Positions 24,970 through 33,602 of a DNA stretch of 64,000 bases are shown here, piece after piece. Source of the DNA: Blautia parvula (GTDB lineage Bacteria > Bacillota > Clostridia > Lachnospirales > Lachnospiraceae); the NCBI RefSeq assembly GCF_020215665.1, contig NZ_CP084061.1, positions 4,803,001 through 4,867,000 of the forward strand, given 5' to 3'. Positions within the stretch are counted from its first letter, which is position 1; each line of letters begins with the position of its first letter. The notes under the pieces are model-generated. The model made no database searches. It saw only the letters and a program-made list of their open reading frames with translations, and had not been told where the DNA came from. The translations under genes and the position numbers were made by a program.

Positions 24970-25727
24970 TGAAAAAGAAGAAAAAATCCTTTTCTGTGAA
25001 ACCAGTTATCCTTCTCTCAGCAGCAGCCCTGTTATTGCTGGGCAGTACAGTCGGAAGTGCACGTGCGGCACTTACCTATTACAGTGAAAACTATTCTGTG
25101 CAGATGAGCACATCAAACATTGGTGTAAGCCTCATAGAAAATGGTGACAAAATCAGCTACAGGGACTATAATGAAAACGATGAGTGGAATGAGAGCACAG
25201 GAACTCTTTTATCCGATCTGAAGAAAGAGAAGCTGGTACTGGGCAAGACATATGATGAGAAGCTCAGCGTTACGAACAGCGGCTCCATAGACAGCTATGT
25301 GAGGGTTATCCTCTATAAGAGCTGGTCAAAAGGCGAAGGAGAAAATGCAGTCAAAGACACAACGCTTTCCCCCGCACTGATCGACCTGAACCTGACCGGC
25401 AACGGCTGGACCGAAGACAAAAATGCATCCACAAAAGAACGTACGGTTCTGTACTATAACAGCATTCTTCCGGCAGGAGAAACCACTCCCGAGTTCGCAG
25501 ACACACTGCGGATTGACCCGGCGCTTGGCAAGAAGGTCACAGAACATGAGACAATTGATGAAAATGGTTACAAGACCATCACCACGGTTTACGATTATGA
25601 CGGTTACAGTTTCCAGGTGGAAGCCGAAGTGGATGCTGTTCAGACACATAATGCACAGGATGCCATCAAGAGTGCCTGGGGTGTAGATGTAGATGTTGCA
25701 GCAAACGGAGATATCAGCTTACGATAG
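24969..25727 (+). CDS. TasA/camelysin-like protein, second
   Basis: A 252-aa exported protein of the same family as its neighbour: SipW-type signal ending GSARA/ALTYYSENYS, NIGVSLIENGDKISY, the NSGSIDSYVRVILYKSW strand pair, and SILPAGETTPEFADTL. It carries an insert of about 60 residues relative to the first. Its start codon overlaps the stop of the previous gene. It may be the main fibre subunit or a TapA-like partner; the sequence does not decide. Confidence 0.8.
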   Translation: MKKKKKSFSVKPVILLSAAALLLLGSTVGSARAALTYYSENYSVQMSTSNIGVSLIENGDKISYRDYNENDEWNESTGTLLSDLKKEKLVLGKTYDEKLSVTNSGSIDSYVRVILYKSWSKGEGENAVKDTTLSPALIDLNLTGNGWTEDKNASTKERTVLYYNSILPAGETTPEFADTLRIDPALGKKVTEHETIDENGYKTITTVYDYDGYSFQVEAEVDAVQTHNAQDAIKSAWGVDVDVAANGDISLR

Positions 25728-25739
25728 GAGGTACAGAAT

Positions 25740-26531
25740 ATGAAAAAGAAAATTTTGTGCCTTATCATGGCAGCAGTCATGACCGTAGGCACCGCGGCAA
25801 CCGCATATGCAGAAGATTTTAAAAGTGATAAAGACTGGCAGGTTGATTTTGACGGAGACAAGATGAACAGTAATTTCAGTTCTAAGGAAATGGCTGAGGA
25901 GATTTATGGAATCCTCCCCGGCGATACCATGGAACTGCAGGTTAAGATAAAGAATTCCGGAGAGGAACAGACCGACTGGTATATGTCCAATGAAGTTCTG
26001 AAAAGTCTGGAAGAGGGAAGCAAAGCAGAAGGCGGAGCTTACACATATGTTTTGACCTATTATGATCCATCCGGTGCGGAGGCAGTCCTCTATGACAGCG
26101 AAACCGTAGGCGGCGAGGGCACGTCCTATGTTGGCAAAGGTCTGGAACAAGCCACGGATTCCCTGGATGATTTCTTCTATCTGGATAGGCTGGATGCAGG
26201 AAAAGCCGGTTCTGTTCACCTGAAGGTTATCTTAGACGGTGAGACACAGGGCAATGGCTATCAGGATACACTGGCTCGTCTGCAGATGAATTTCGCAGTA
26301 GAGAAAGTAGCTCCTTCCACGGTAACCGTAAAAGGTAAAGACACTGTGGTAAGAAAGACCGTTACAGGCGAATCCAATACAGTGAAGAAGACGATCACCC
26401 GTCCTAAGACAGGAGATACCACCAATATCCTCCTTTTCAGTACAGCGGCATTAGTCAGCGGATTGGTACTGCTGCTTCTGGGAATCGCAGCCATGAAAAA
26501 ACGCCATGAGAAAGGGGAGCTGAAGTCATGA
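25740..26531 (+). CDS. Cell-wall-anchored protein with PKTGD sorting motif
   Basis: A 263-aa protein: signal peptide 1-25 (ends AYAEDF), globular TasA-like beta domain with ILPGDTMELQVKIKNSGEEQTDWYMSN, a Thr/Val-rich stalk (about 200-225), then RPKTGDT, a hydrophobic span and MKKRHEK tail. The motif is a one-residue variant of LPXTG (R for L), probably served by a housekeeping sortase elsewhere. Its NSGEEQTDWY segment resembles that of the TasA-like proteins just upstream, so it may anchor them to the wall (inference). Stop overlaps next start (ATGA). Confidence 0.78.
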   Translation: MKKKILCLIMAAVMTVGTAATAYAEDFKSDKDWQVDFDGDKMNSNFSSKEMAEEIYGILPGDTMELQVKIKNSGEEQTDWYMSNEVLKSLEEGSKAEGGAYTYVLTYYDPSGAEAVLYDSETVGGEGTSYVGKGLEQATDSLDDFFYLDRLDAGKAGSVHLKVILDGETQGNGYQDTLARLQMNFAVEKVAPSTVTVKGKDTVVRKTVTGESNTVKKTITRPKTGDTTNILLFSTAALVSGLVLLLLGIAAMKKRHEKGELKS

Positions 26532-27574
26532 AGAAGTTGAAAATGATTCTGACATCTTTGCTTACTGTCTGCATGCTCTTTGGCTCATCTGTGATCAGCG
26601 TTTTTGCGGCAGATGGAGAATACACCTATACAGCAACCTTCTATGCAGGCAATCAGGGTACATTTTCCGGGATTGACGGATTATCTGTAGTAAGTACAGG
26701 GACACCGGTGATTGATGCACAGGGTGACAGGGTTGTGGTAAGCGGCCTGAAATTAGGTGATAAAGTATCCTTTGATGTACAGAACGGTGATGTTGCACTG
26801 GGAGATTCCAGTAAATATTATGTAAAAGGTGTCCGGATAAGCGGACGTGACAATAATTCCCTTGAGACCTCCGGATTTTATGTAAATGGTGACAGAGATT
26901 TTGTTGTCGCTTACGGAATTCAGGGCGACATGGTTGGTTATACTGTTAATTATCATGATGAAGAAGGAAACGAACTGGCACCGAGCCGTACCTATTACGG
27001 CAATGTGGGAGACAAACCGGTAGTGGCTTACCTGTATGTGGAAGGTTATACACCGCAGGCTCTGGCACTGACCAAGACACTCTCCTCCAATGAAGCACAG
27101 AACGTATTTACTTTCGTATATACACCTGTTACAACAGAGACAGTAACCGTACCCGGCGAGACAACAACCGTCACAACCGTTATACCCGGAACCACCACAA
27201 CAGAGACAACTGTTGTAGAGACCCCGGCAGCAGGTACTCCGGCAGGCACAACAGGAACCACCGGAACGGAGGGAACAGCCGGTACAGAAGGCACCGCAGG
27301 TGAAGCCGGAACAGCCGGTACTGAGGGAACCGAAGGTACGGCAGGAGCCGGAACAGACGAGGGAACTCAGGTTATAGAGCCGAATGAAGTGCCGCAGGGC
27401 AACCAGGAAGTTGTCGATTTAGATGAGGATGAAACACCTCTGGCTGACAATCCGGAAGAGACCAAAGAGAAAGTAAAGAAGGGCCTTCCCCTTGCAGCCG
27501 GCATCGCGATCGGAGTCGGAGCAGTTGCAGCTCTTTCCGCATTAGCAGTATTTCTGATTAGACGACGCAGATGA
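26528..27574 (+). CDS. MucBP-like surface protein with Gly-Thr-rich stalk
   Basis: A 348-aa protein: signal peptide 1-27, an N-terminal beta domain, a MucBP-like repeat (about 135-200, YTVNYHDEEGNELAPSRTYYG), a Thr/Val-rich segment, a low-complexity GTEGTAG-type stalk (about 236-280), an acidic segment with ETPLADNPEE, then a C-terminal span and RRRR. No LPXTG; the ETPLA-like motif before the span recurs in clostridial surface proteins and might be an alternative sorting site. Probably adhesive. It is followed 14 bp later by the SipW gene. Confidence 0.75.
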   Translation: MKKLKMILTSLLTVCMLFGSSVISVFAADGEYTYTATFYAGNQGTFSGIDGLSVVSTGTPVIDAQGDRVVVSGLKLGDKVSFDVQNGDVALGDSSKYYVKGVRISGRDNNSLETSGFYVNGDRDFVVAYGIQGDMVGYTVNYHDEEGNELAPSRTYYGNVGDKPVVAYLYVEGYTPQALALTKTLSSNEAQNVFTFVYTPVTTETVTVPGETTTVTTVIPGTTTTETTVVETPAAGTPAGTTGTTGTEGTAGTEGTAGEAGTAGTEGTEGTAGAGTDEGTQVIEPNEVPQGNQEVVDLDEDETPLADNPEETKEKVKKGLPLAAGIAIGVGAVAALSALAVFLIRRRR

Positions 27575-27588
27575 AAGGATAACTTGAT

Positions 27589-28113
27589 TTGAGCAGAAAG
27601 AAGAAAAAGGATAGGAAAAGCCCAGTGTCTGCAATTTGCAGTGCACTGGGCACTGTTTTATTAGTAAGTCTGGTGCTTGTCTGTCTTCCCATTACAGCAA
27701 CCAGGCTTTTTGGCTATGATGCATATTCCGTGGTAAGCGGAAGCATGGAGCCGGCAATCCCCACAGGAAGCCTGGTGTATGTACAGGAGACAGCACCGGA
27801 GGACATGAAGGAAGATGATGTGATCGCGTTCTATGGAGCAAAGGATTCCAATGCCATTATCACCCACAGGGTAGTGGAGAACAAAGTGGTCATGGGTGAA
27901 TTTATCACCAAAGGCGATGCCAATAAGACGGAGGATATGAACGCAGTCCCCTACAGCAACTTTATAGGGAAAGTGGTATATACCATCCCTGTTTTGGGAA
28001 GGGTCGCCCAGGCCCTGACAAGTACAATGGGAAAGATCATTGCAGGCGGTGTGATTGCGGCAGCACTGGTTTTGGAAATCATAGCATCTGTTATCCGCAG
28101 ACGCGAATCATAA
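27589..28113 (+). CDS. sipW: SipW-type signal peptidase I
   Basis: A 174-aa membrane protease with two spans (about 14-36 and 148-168). Catalytic Ser52 lies in VVSGSMEP and the partner is His93 in ITHRV rather than Lys, the ER/SipW subclass. In Bacilli SipW removes the signals of TasA and TapA; here two TasA-like substrates lie 2-3 kb upstream in the same operon. The start is TTG 27589 with AAAGGA nine bases before; no ATG fits. It is the last gene of the long operon. Confidence 0.9.
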   Translation: MSRKKKKDRKSPVSAICSALGTVLLVSLVLVCLPITATRLFGYDAYSVVSGSMEPAIPTGSLVYVQETAPEDMKEDDVIAFYGAKDSNAIITHRVVENKVVMGEFITKGDANKTEDMNAVPYSNFIGKVVYTIPVLGRVAQALTSTMGKIIAGGVIAAALVLEIIASVIRRRES

Positions 28114-28154
28114 CGGTTTCCGTGGTGTTTTTTGTCCTGTCTGTTATTTTATAC

Positions 28155-28238
28155 CATTACAAAAAACTCCTTTATGAAAATATGATTCAAATAAAGTAAT
28201 GCGTGTAATGCTTTTGGTAATGCCGCTTAAAGTATAAT
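28155..28238 (+). promoter_or_regulatory. Second promoter with triple GTAATG direct repeat
   Basis: GTAATG starts at 28196, 28205 and 28217, the same 9- and 12-bp intervals as at the fibre operon promoter, and the last repeat again ends 10 bp before the -10 box TATAAT (28233-28238). The upstream inverted CATTAC (28155-28160) is 35 bp before the first repeat. No -35 hexamer. Conservation of all spacings while the intervening bases differ strongly suggests one activator for both promoters. Confidence 0.82.
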
Positions 28239-28348
28239 ACGAATAACAGAAGCAGAGACCTGAATGGTTATCGATATTACACAGTGATCCATTTATACAG
28301 CTTGTAACAATACCCATCGGACGAGATAAAACTATAGTGAGGGCTAAA

Positions 28349-28522
28349 ATGGCAAAAGAAGCAGAAACCTTTGTAATTAAAATAGACGGCAGCAGAGATG
28401 CCACATGGCAGGGTGAAGTTACATGGGCAGAAGAAAAGAGTGAAAAGCACTTTCGCAGTGCACTTGAATTAATAAAATATATAGACGGAGCCTTAATACA
28501 GGCAGCGTCAGATAAGAAATAG
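28349..28522 (+). CDS. ATWQG-module small protein, third copy
   Basis: A 57-aa cytosolic protein: ETFVIKIDGSRDATWQGEVTW, then HFRSALELIKYIDGAL. ATG 28349 is chosen over GTG 28337 because GAGGG (28339-28343) stands five bases before it. It is again the first gene after a GTAATG-repeat promoter and is followed by a small exported membrane protein, so the pairing of promoter and module protein occurs twice. Confidence 0.8.
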   Translation: MAKEAETFVIKIDGSRDATWQGEVTWAEEKSEKHFRSALELIKYIDGALIQAASDKK

Positions 28523-28550
28523 TCATAGTGACAGGGGAAAGGGGTGCATT

Positions 28551-28895
28551 ATGGGACATAAAAGATTAGAAAAGGAAATCTTGCCTCTCATATTATGCAT
28601 AGCGATTGCCCTTGGAAATATTACTATTGCTCATGCAGGACAGGACGCGCTCTCGGCTGATTCTGTAAATCGGCAGACGGAAGAGGCAGCCCCTTTGAAA
28701 GACCGGGAGCAGACCGGTCAGGCAGAAGAAGACAGCACCCGAACAGTCATCATCAATGGGGAAGAGGTTCCATTGAGTGAAGGGGAGAATATAACGAAAA
28801 ATGACAATACAGGCCTGATTTATGTAGGCCTTTTTGCAGGCATCCTGGTCCTTGCTGGTGCCGGGGAATATGTAGTCAGAAAACGTATCAAGTAA
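28551..28895 (+). CDS. Small exported membrane protein
   Basis: A 114-aa protein with a signal peptide (1-29, ends ITIAHAG), a polar acidic middle part (30-84) including TRTVIINGEEVPLSEGE, one C-terminal span (about 86-105) and a basic end VVRKRIK. No sorting motif. Ribosome site AAAGGGG. Second and last gene of the unit driven by the 28196 promoter; the terminator at 28928 follows. Function unknown; context suggests a part of the fibre system. Confidence 0.7.
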   Translation: MGHKRLEKEILPLILCIAIALGNITIAHAGQDALSADSVNRQTEEAAPLKDREQTGQAEEDSTRTVIINGEEVPLSEGENITKNDNTGLIYVGLFAGILVLAGAGEYVVRKRIK

Positions 28896-28927
28896 TTTTG
28901 TTAAAATACCTCCTTTATAAAACAAGT

Positions 28928-28973
28928 ACAAAAGCCGCAGGATGAAGAAAATTCTTTGTCCCGCGGCTTTTGT
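28928..28973 (+). terminator. Terminator of fibre island
   Basis: ACAAAAGCCGC (28928-28938) pairs perfectly with GCGGCTTTTGT (28963-28973). The loop is 24 nt and no strong T-run follows except TTTTGT within the stem, so termination may be partial. Confidence 0.6.
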
Positions 28974-29068
28974 GCCGCTGTCACCCAATTAACAGTAGTC
29001 AAACCCTTCAAAAAGTTGTAATATGAAAGCATCAAATAATCTATTAAAGAAGGGATACATAACACACC

Positions 29069-30799
29069 ATGAACCACAAACAAAAAAGCGCCCCCCAGCG
29101 CCTTCTCTGGTCCCAGTTCGACGCCCTGCAGATGGGCTCCGGATGGGATGAGGAGGACATTAAGAAACCTCAGATCCTTCTGGAGGATGTCTTCGGTGAC
29201 AGCCATCCCGGCAGTACCCATCTGTCGGGCCTCATGGAGCAGGCAAAGTACGGAGTCTTCGAGAAAGGCGGCTATCCGGCCCAGTATCACACCACAGATA
29301 TCTGTGACGGATGTGCCCAGGGCCATGACGGGATGAACTACATCCTGGCATCCCGCGAAGCGATCTGTGATATGATAGAAGTACACGGTTCCGTGTACCC
29401 ATGGGACGGCATGATCCTCTCCGCCTCCTGTGACAAATCCATTCCCGCCCAGTTAAAGGCAGCAGCCCGCTTGGACATGCCCACCATCTTTATTCCCGGC
29501 GGCAGCATGCGCCCGGGACCGGATATGACCACATCGCTGGTTGCGGGGGATATTTCTCTGCGCCAAAAGCGTGAGGGCGCAGTGACAGAGCAGGAGATCA
29601 GGGACTATAAGCTCACAGGCTGTCCGTCCTGCGGCGCCTGTACTTTCCTGGGGACTGCCAGTACCATGCAGTGTATGGCAGAAGCCCTGGGCATGTCACT
29701 TCCGGGAACTGCTGTTATGCCGGCCACCATGCGGGATATTTTTGCTTATTCCAGAAAAGCGGGCCGTATGATCATGGAACTGGTTGAGCGTGAGATCACA
29801 GCGGGCAGTATCATGACAAGGGAAGCATTTGAAAATGCCATCATCATTCACAGCGCCATAGGCGGCTCTACCAATGCGACCATCCATCTTCCCTCCATTG
29901 CAAGGGAGCTGGGAATCATATTGGAACCGGAACTTTTTGATGACCTGAACCACAAAGTACCGCATATCGGCAACATCAATCCAAGCGGACAGCACCTGAC
30001 AGAATCCTTCTGGTTTGCCGGAGGAATCCCCATGGTTCAGCTTTATTTAAAGGACATGCTGCATCTGGATGTCATGACCGTTACCGGCAGAACCCTGGGT
30101 GAAAATCTGGAGGAGCTGGAGAAGGACAATTTCTTTGCCCGCAACCTGGGCTATCTGCATAATTACGGCCTGGAACGTGACCAGGTCATCTTCCCTGTGG
30201 AGAAAGCGGAGGAAAAGGGTTCCATAGCTATTTTAAAAGGCAATCTGGCACCGGAAGGCGCAGTTATCAAATACTCCGCCTGTGTGGAATCCATGCGGGA
30301 GCACAAAGGCCCTGCGAAGGTCTACAACCGTGAGGAGGACGCTTACCAGGCCGTCGTAGATGGTGAGGTAGACCCGGGCGATATCCTTGTTATCCGCTAT
30401 GAAGGTCCGAGAGGGACCGGCATGCCGGAAATGCTCATGACCACAGAGGCCATTGTCTGTGATGAGCGTCTGAACGGCACGGTTGCCCTGGTGACAGACG
30501 GACGTTTTTCAGGGGCAACGAGAGGTGCCGCCATCGGCCACGTCTCCCCGGAAGCGGCAGCAGGAGGCCCGCTGGCCTTTATTGAGACGGGGGATATTCT
30601 GGAGTACAGTGTACAGAACAGAAGTCTCGACGTAGTCGGAATTCAGGGACAGGAACTCTCCGGGGAAGAGATCGAGGCTGTTCTGAAAAAACGTTCCGAA
30701 TCCGGCATTCTGCCCCGTCCGAAGAGAAAGGGTTTGTTTGGCCGTTATACAAGCCACGCTATGTCTGCCATGAAGGGTGCAGGATACGAAGAGATATAA
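29069..30799 (+). CDS. IlvD/Edd family dehydratase
   Basis: A 576-aa iron-sulfur dehydratase. Family motifs: GSTHL (48-52), [12 protein letters not shown] (79-90), ASCDKSIP with Cys121 and Lys123, [16 protein letters not shown] with Cys185/188/191, [11 protein letters not shown], and the C-terminal [20 protein letters not shown]. It could be dihydroxy-acid dehydratase, but CDGCAQ where IlvD has DDGIAM-like sequence, and the DapA-type aldolase directly downstream, fit a sugar-acid (aldonate) dehydratase such as the YagF/YjhG group better. Start ATG 29069; no clear AGGAGG, only AAGAAGGGATA about 16 bases upstream. Confidence 0.82.
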   Translation: MNHKQKSAPQRLLWSQFDALQMGSGWDEEDIKKPQILLEDVFGDSHPGSTHLSGLMEQAKYGVFEKGGYPAQYHTTDICDGCAQGHDGMNYILASREAICDMIEVHGSVYPWDGMILSASCDKSIPAQLKAAARLDMPTIFIPGGSMRPGPDMTTSLVAGDISLRQKREGAVTEQEIRDYKLTGCPSCGACTFLGTASTMQCMAEALGMSLPGTAVMPATMRDIFAYSRKAGRMIMELVEREITAGSIMTREAFENAIIIHSAIGGSTNATIHLPSIARELGIILEPELFDDLNHKVPHIGNINPSGQHLTESFWFAGGIPMVQLYLKDMLHLDVMTVTGRTLGENLEELEKDNFFARNLGYLHNYGLERDQVIFPVEKAEEKGSIAILKGNLAPEGAVIKYSACVESMREHKGPAKVYNREEDAYQAVVDGEVDPGDILVIRYEGPRGTGMPEMLMTTEAIVCDERLNGTVALVTDGRFSGATRGAAIGHVSPEAAAGGPLAFIETGDILEYSVQNRSLDVVGIQGQELSGEEIEAVLKKRSESGILPRPKRKGLFGRYTSHAMSAMKGAGYEEI

Positions 30800-30855
30800 T
30801 AATGCGGCAGACCGCAACAGGATTAATCAGATAAAAGAGAGGACATAATTAATTT

Positions 30856-31749
30856 ATGAATGCAAAATGGATCACGCCGGCAGTGACGGCATTGGATGAA
30901 AACGGACATATTGACATAGAAGCCAACAAAAGAATCTATGAACATCTGATACAGGGAGGAATTGACGGAATTCTCATCTTCGGCAGCATCGGTGAGTTTT
31001 TTGCCCTGCCCATGGAGGAAAAGCGGAATATGGTGCGTGAGGCTGTGGCGTACATTGCACACAGGGTAACCGTCTATATAGGAACCTGCAGTATGGAATT
31101 TGAGGAATGCGTGGAGTTTTCTAATTTTGCTCTGGAAGCAGGGGCAGACGGGGTTATGGTGATCTCTCCGTATTACTTTAATCTGCCGGACAGTGCAGTG
31201 GAAAACTTCTATGACAGCCTTGCCGACCGTGTGAACGGACCTGTTCTTCTGTATAATTTTCCGGACAGGACAGGATATGATCTGAAGCCCCAGGTGGTAC
31301 TGAACCTGGTACGCAGACATAAAAACATCGTTGGGATCAAAGATACCGTGGGAACCATGGGACACACCCGTGCGCTCATACAGACAGTGAAGAAGGAATT
31401 TCCTGAGTTTTTAATATATTCCGGATTTGATGAATTTTTTGCCCATAACGTACTGAGCGGTGGTGACGGGTGTATTGCAGGCCTGTCAAACTTTGCCCCT
31501 GCTGTTGCTTCCGGCTTCGCAAAAGCAGCAAGGGAGAATGATCTGGAGGCACTTCAGGTTTATCAGCAGAAAATAGATGGACTGATGGCCATCTATGATG
31601 TGGCAGAACAGTTCATACCCATTATAAAAAAGGCAATGGTACTCTGCGGCGTGGATATGAATCCCGGCTGCACAGCGCCTCTGCTGGCCGCTGATGCGTC
31701 TGAAACAGAACGGATAGAGGAAATCCTGAGGAACGCCTCAATCCTTTGA
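30856..31749 (+). CDS. DapA-family aldolase (dihydrodipicolinate synthase-like)
   Basis: A 297-aa TIM-barrel class I aldolase or lyase. Schiff-base Lys162 lies in VGIKDTVGT, Tyr133 in LLYNFPDRTG, and the pyruvate-carboxylate loop is GSIGEFF (43-49) where DapA has GTTGE. Adjacent to the IlvD/Edd dehydratase, 57 bp downstream, it is more likely a 2-keto-3-deoxy-sugar-acid aldolase (YagE/YjhH-like) than a lysine-pathway enzyme. GAGAGGA lies 13 or so bases upstream of ATG 30856. Together the two would turn an aldonate into pyruvate and an aldehyde (inference). Confidence 0.82.
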   Translation: MNAKWITPAVTALDENGHIDIEANKRIYEHLIQGGIDGILIFGSIGEFFALPMEEKRNMVREAVAYIAHRVTVYIGTCSMEFEECVEFSNFALEAGADGVMVISPYYFNLPDSAVENFYDSLADRVNGPVLLYNFPDRTGYDLKPQVVLNLVRRHKNIVGIKDTVGTMGHTRALIQTVKKEFPEFLIYSGFDEFFAHNVLSGGDGCIAGLSNFAPAVASGFAKAARENDLEALQVYQQKIDGLMAIYDVAEQFIPIIKKAMVLCGVDMNPGCTAPLLAADASETERIEEILRNASIL

Positions 31750-31826
31750 AAATGGGGCATATAGAGGCTTACAGAGGGACCGGGTGTACTCCGGCATATA
31801 TAATATCGACAGAAAGGAACTTAGCA

Positions 31827-32525
31827 ATGAGACATATAGGAATCATAGGAGCCATGGAGGAGGAAGTGGCAATCCTGAAAGAGAAGATGACAGATGTAAC
31901 AGTGGAGAAAAAAGCTTCCATGGAGTTTTACAGCGGCAGATTAAACGGTAAGGAGGCAGTGATCGTACGCTCCGGAATTGGCAAGGTAAACGCGGGAATC
32001 TGTACCCAGATCCTGGCGGATGACTTCCATGTGGATGCCGTCATCAACACCGGCGTGGCAGGCTCCCTGCGGGCGGAGATCAACATCGGTGATATTGTCC
32101 TCTCCACAGACACCCTGCAGCATGATATGGACGCCAGGGAGTTCGGCTATCCCATCGGCCAGGTGCCCAGAATGGATACGCTGGCATTCCCGGCAGATGA
32201 GACTCTGCGCAGCCTGGCAGCGGAGGTATGCCGTCAGGTCAATCCCGATATCCAGGTATTTGAGGGCCGTGTAGTGAGCGGTGACCAGTTCGTAGCCAAA
32301 AAAGAGGTGAAAGACCAGATCATAGAGAACACAGACGGATACTGCACAGAGATGGAAGGCGCGGCCATCGGACAGGCGGCATATCTCAATCAAATCCCCT
32401 ATCTGGTGATAAGAGCCATCTCCGACAAGGCTGACGACAGCGCCCATATGGACTATCCCGCCTTTGAAAGAGAGGCGATCCGCCACACGGTAAATCTGGT
32501 GGAGAGCATGGTTAAGAGGCTGTAG
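31827..32525 (+). CDS. mtnN: 5'-methylthioadenosine/S-adenosylhomocysteine nucleosidase
   Basis: A 232-aa nucleoside phosphorylase-fold hydrolase that removes adenine from MTA and SAH, feeding methionine salvage and the AI-2 precursor route. Motifs: IIGAMEEEVA with catalytic Glu near residue 12, GIGKVNAG, NTGVAGSL, VVSGDQFV, EMEGAAIGQAAY and the catalytic Asp in AISDKAD. ATG 31827 with AAAGGAA is the start; the upstream in-frame extension is not conserved. It follows the aldolase gene by 77 bp and may share its transcript. Confidence 0.93.
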   Translation: MRHIGIIGAMEEEVAILKEKMTDVTVEKKASMEFYSGRLNGKEAVIVRSGIGKVNAGICTQILADDFHVDAVINTGVAGSLRAEINIGDIVLSTDTLQHDMDAREFGYPIGQVPRMDTLAFPADETLRSLAAEVCRQVNPDIQVFEGRVVSGDQFVAKKEVKDQIIENTDGYCTEMEGAAIGQAAYLNQIPYLVIRAISDKADDSAHMDYPAFEREAIRHTVNLVESMVKRL

Positions 32526-32563
32526 AAAGGCGCCTTTTGTCACCATTTGACGCACGATTTTTG

Positions 32564-32592
32564 TTTTCAAAACGCCCGGGTTGCTATATAAT
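32564..32592 (+). promoter_or_regulatory. Promoter of the 32647 gene
   Basis: TTTTCA (32564-32569) and TATAAT (32587-32592) are 17 bp apart, 55 bp before the GTG start. Confidence 0.5.
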
Positions 32593-32646
32593 GAATGCCA
32601 TAAAGAGCGTGCTTTCTGCGCGCCGAAATAGTGAGGAGGATTTACT

Positions 32647-33477
32647 GTGCACTTATTTTATTATGGCACCTGGCTGATGGGGTTACTGAGCCTTTTCAGC
32701 GTACTGGCAATCTACGGGAGCAACAGAAGAGTAATCCGGGACCTGAAAAATGTTCCGGCGGTAAAAGACAAATGGCTGCAGCAGTTTCTGCTGGAATATC
32801 AGAGAAACGTAAAAGACGATTCAGCGATACATAACCCCGCTGTGTATCTCACAAGGCGGATGAGAGGACGAAAGATAGGACCGATAACCCTTCGGCAGAT
32901 GAAAGGGGTATCCTGGTGTACTTTTGTCCTCTCTTTTTTAGCCGCGGGAGCAGGGGCGCTGTGGATCAGAAGGACAGGCCTTGAGCGGATCTCTTTTCCG
33001 GTCATCACCAGAGACTTTCCGGCTATGGGGCTTCTGGCGGGCAGCGCGGTGGTTATGGGTATCGCACTTCTTCTGCTGCGTATGGTGATATCCATGGGGT
33101 TCCAGGAGGAGGTCATTGAGACAAACCTGTTGGATTATATGGAAAACCAGAGAGGCGACAGCCAGAAGGTAGTTCAGATAGAACCCGTCCGTCAGAATAC
33201 CGGATCTAAGGCAGCCAAGGCGGCCAAGGCAGGAAAGACAGGCAGAAGGGCAAGGGTAAAGGCAAAAGAGCAGGAACAGCTTCAGCAGGAACAGCGGCTG
33301 AGAGCCCAGAAGGAACGGGCCATGTCAGACCGCAGGGGTCAGGACAAAGATCCGAGGGCCGAGAAGGTGGAAGAGCGCATCCGGGAAGCGGCAGCCACGG
33401 ATGAACGGTACAGCCATCTCCTGAACAAAGAGGAGGAGGCTATCGTCAAAGATGTGATAAAGGAATTTCTAACTTGA
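32647..33477 (+). CDS. Membrane protein with basic coiled-coil tail
   Basis: A 276-aa protein of unknown family. One span at about 5-23, a pair of spans at about 92-110 and 124-148, then a long charged C-terminal region (about 165-250) with KAAKAAKAGKTGRR and Gln/Glu-rich coiled-coil sequence, and a final ERYSHLLNKEEEAIVKDVIKEFL helix. GTG 32647 is the start, with GAGGAGG eight bases upstream. It lies between mtnN and pgi under its own promoter. No function can be assigned. Confidence 0.65.
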   Translation: MHLFYYGTWLMGLLSLFSVLAIYGSNRRVIRDLKNVPAVKDKWLQQFLLEYQRNVKDDSAIHNPAVYLTRRMRGRKIGPITLRQMKGVSWCTFVLSFLAAGAGALWIRRTGLERISFPVITRDFPAMGLLAGSAVVMGIALLLLRMVISMGFQEEVIETNLLDYMENQRGDSQKVVQIEPVRQNTGSKAAKAAKAGKTGRRARVKAKEQEQLQQEQRLRAQKERAMSDRRGQDKDPRAEKVEERIREAAATDERYSHLLNKEEEAIVKDVIKEFLT

Positions 33478-33502
33478 TAAACCTCCCATCATTTGCTAAA
33501 CT
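33474..33502 (+). promoter_or_regulatory. Candidate pgi promoter
   Basis: TTGATA (33474-33479) and TAAACT (33497-33502) are 17 bp apart; the -35 overlaps the stop codon of the preceding gene and leaves about 95 bp of leader before pgi. Confidence 0.4.
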
Positions 33503-33602
33503 ATATTTGTTGAGTGACAACGTTCAAGTTGAGTTGGACATGCTGCCCTGATAAGTGTCAGGTCAGCTTCAGGCAAACGACAGGAAAAAGGAGAAGAGAG
33601 CA

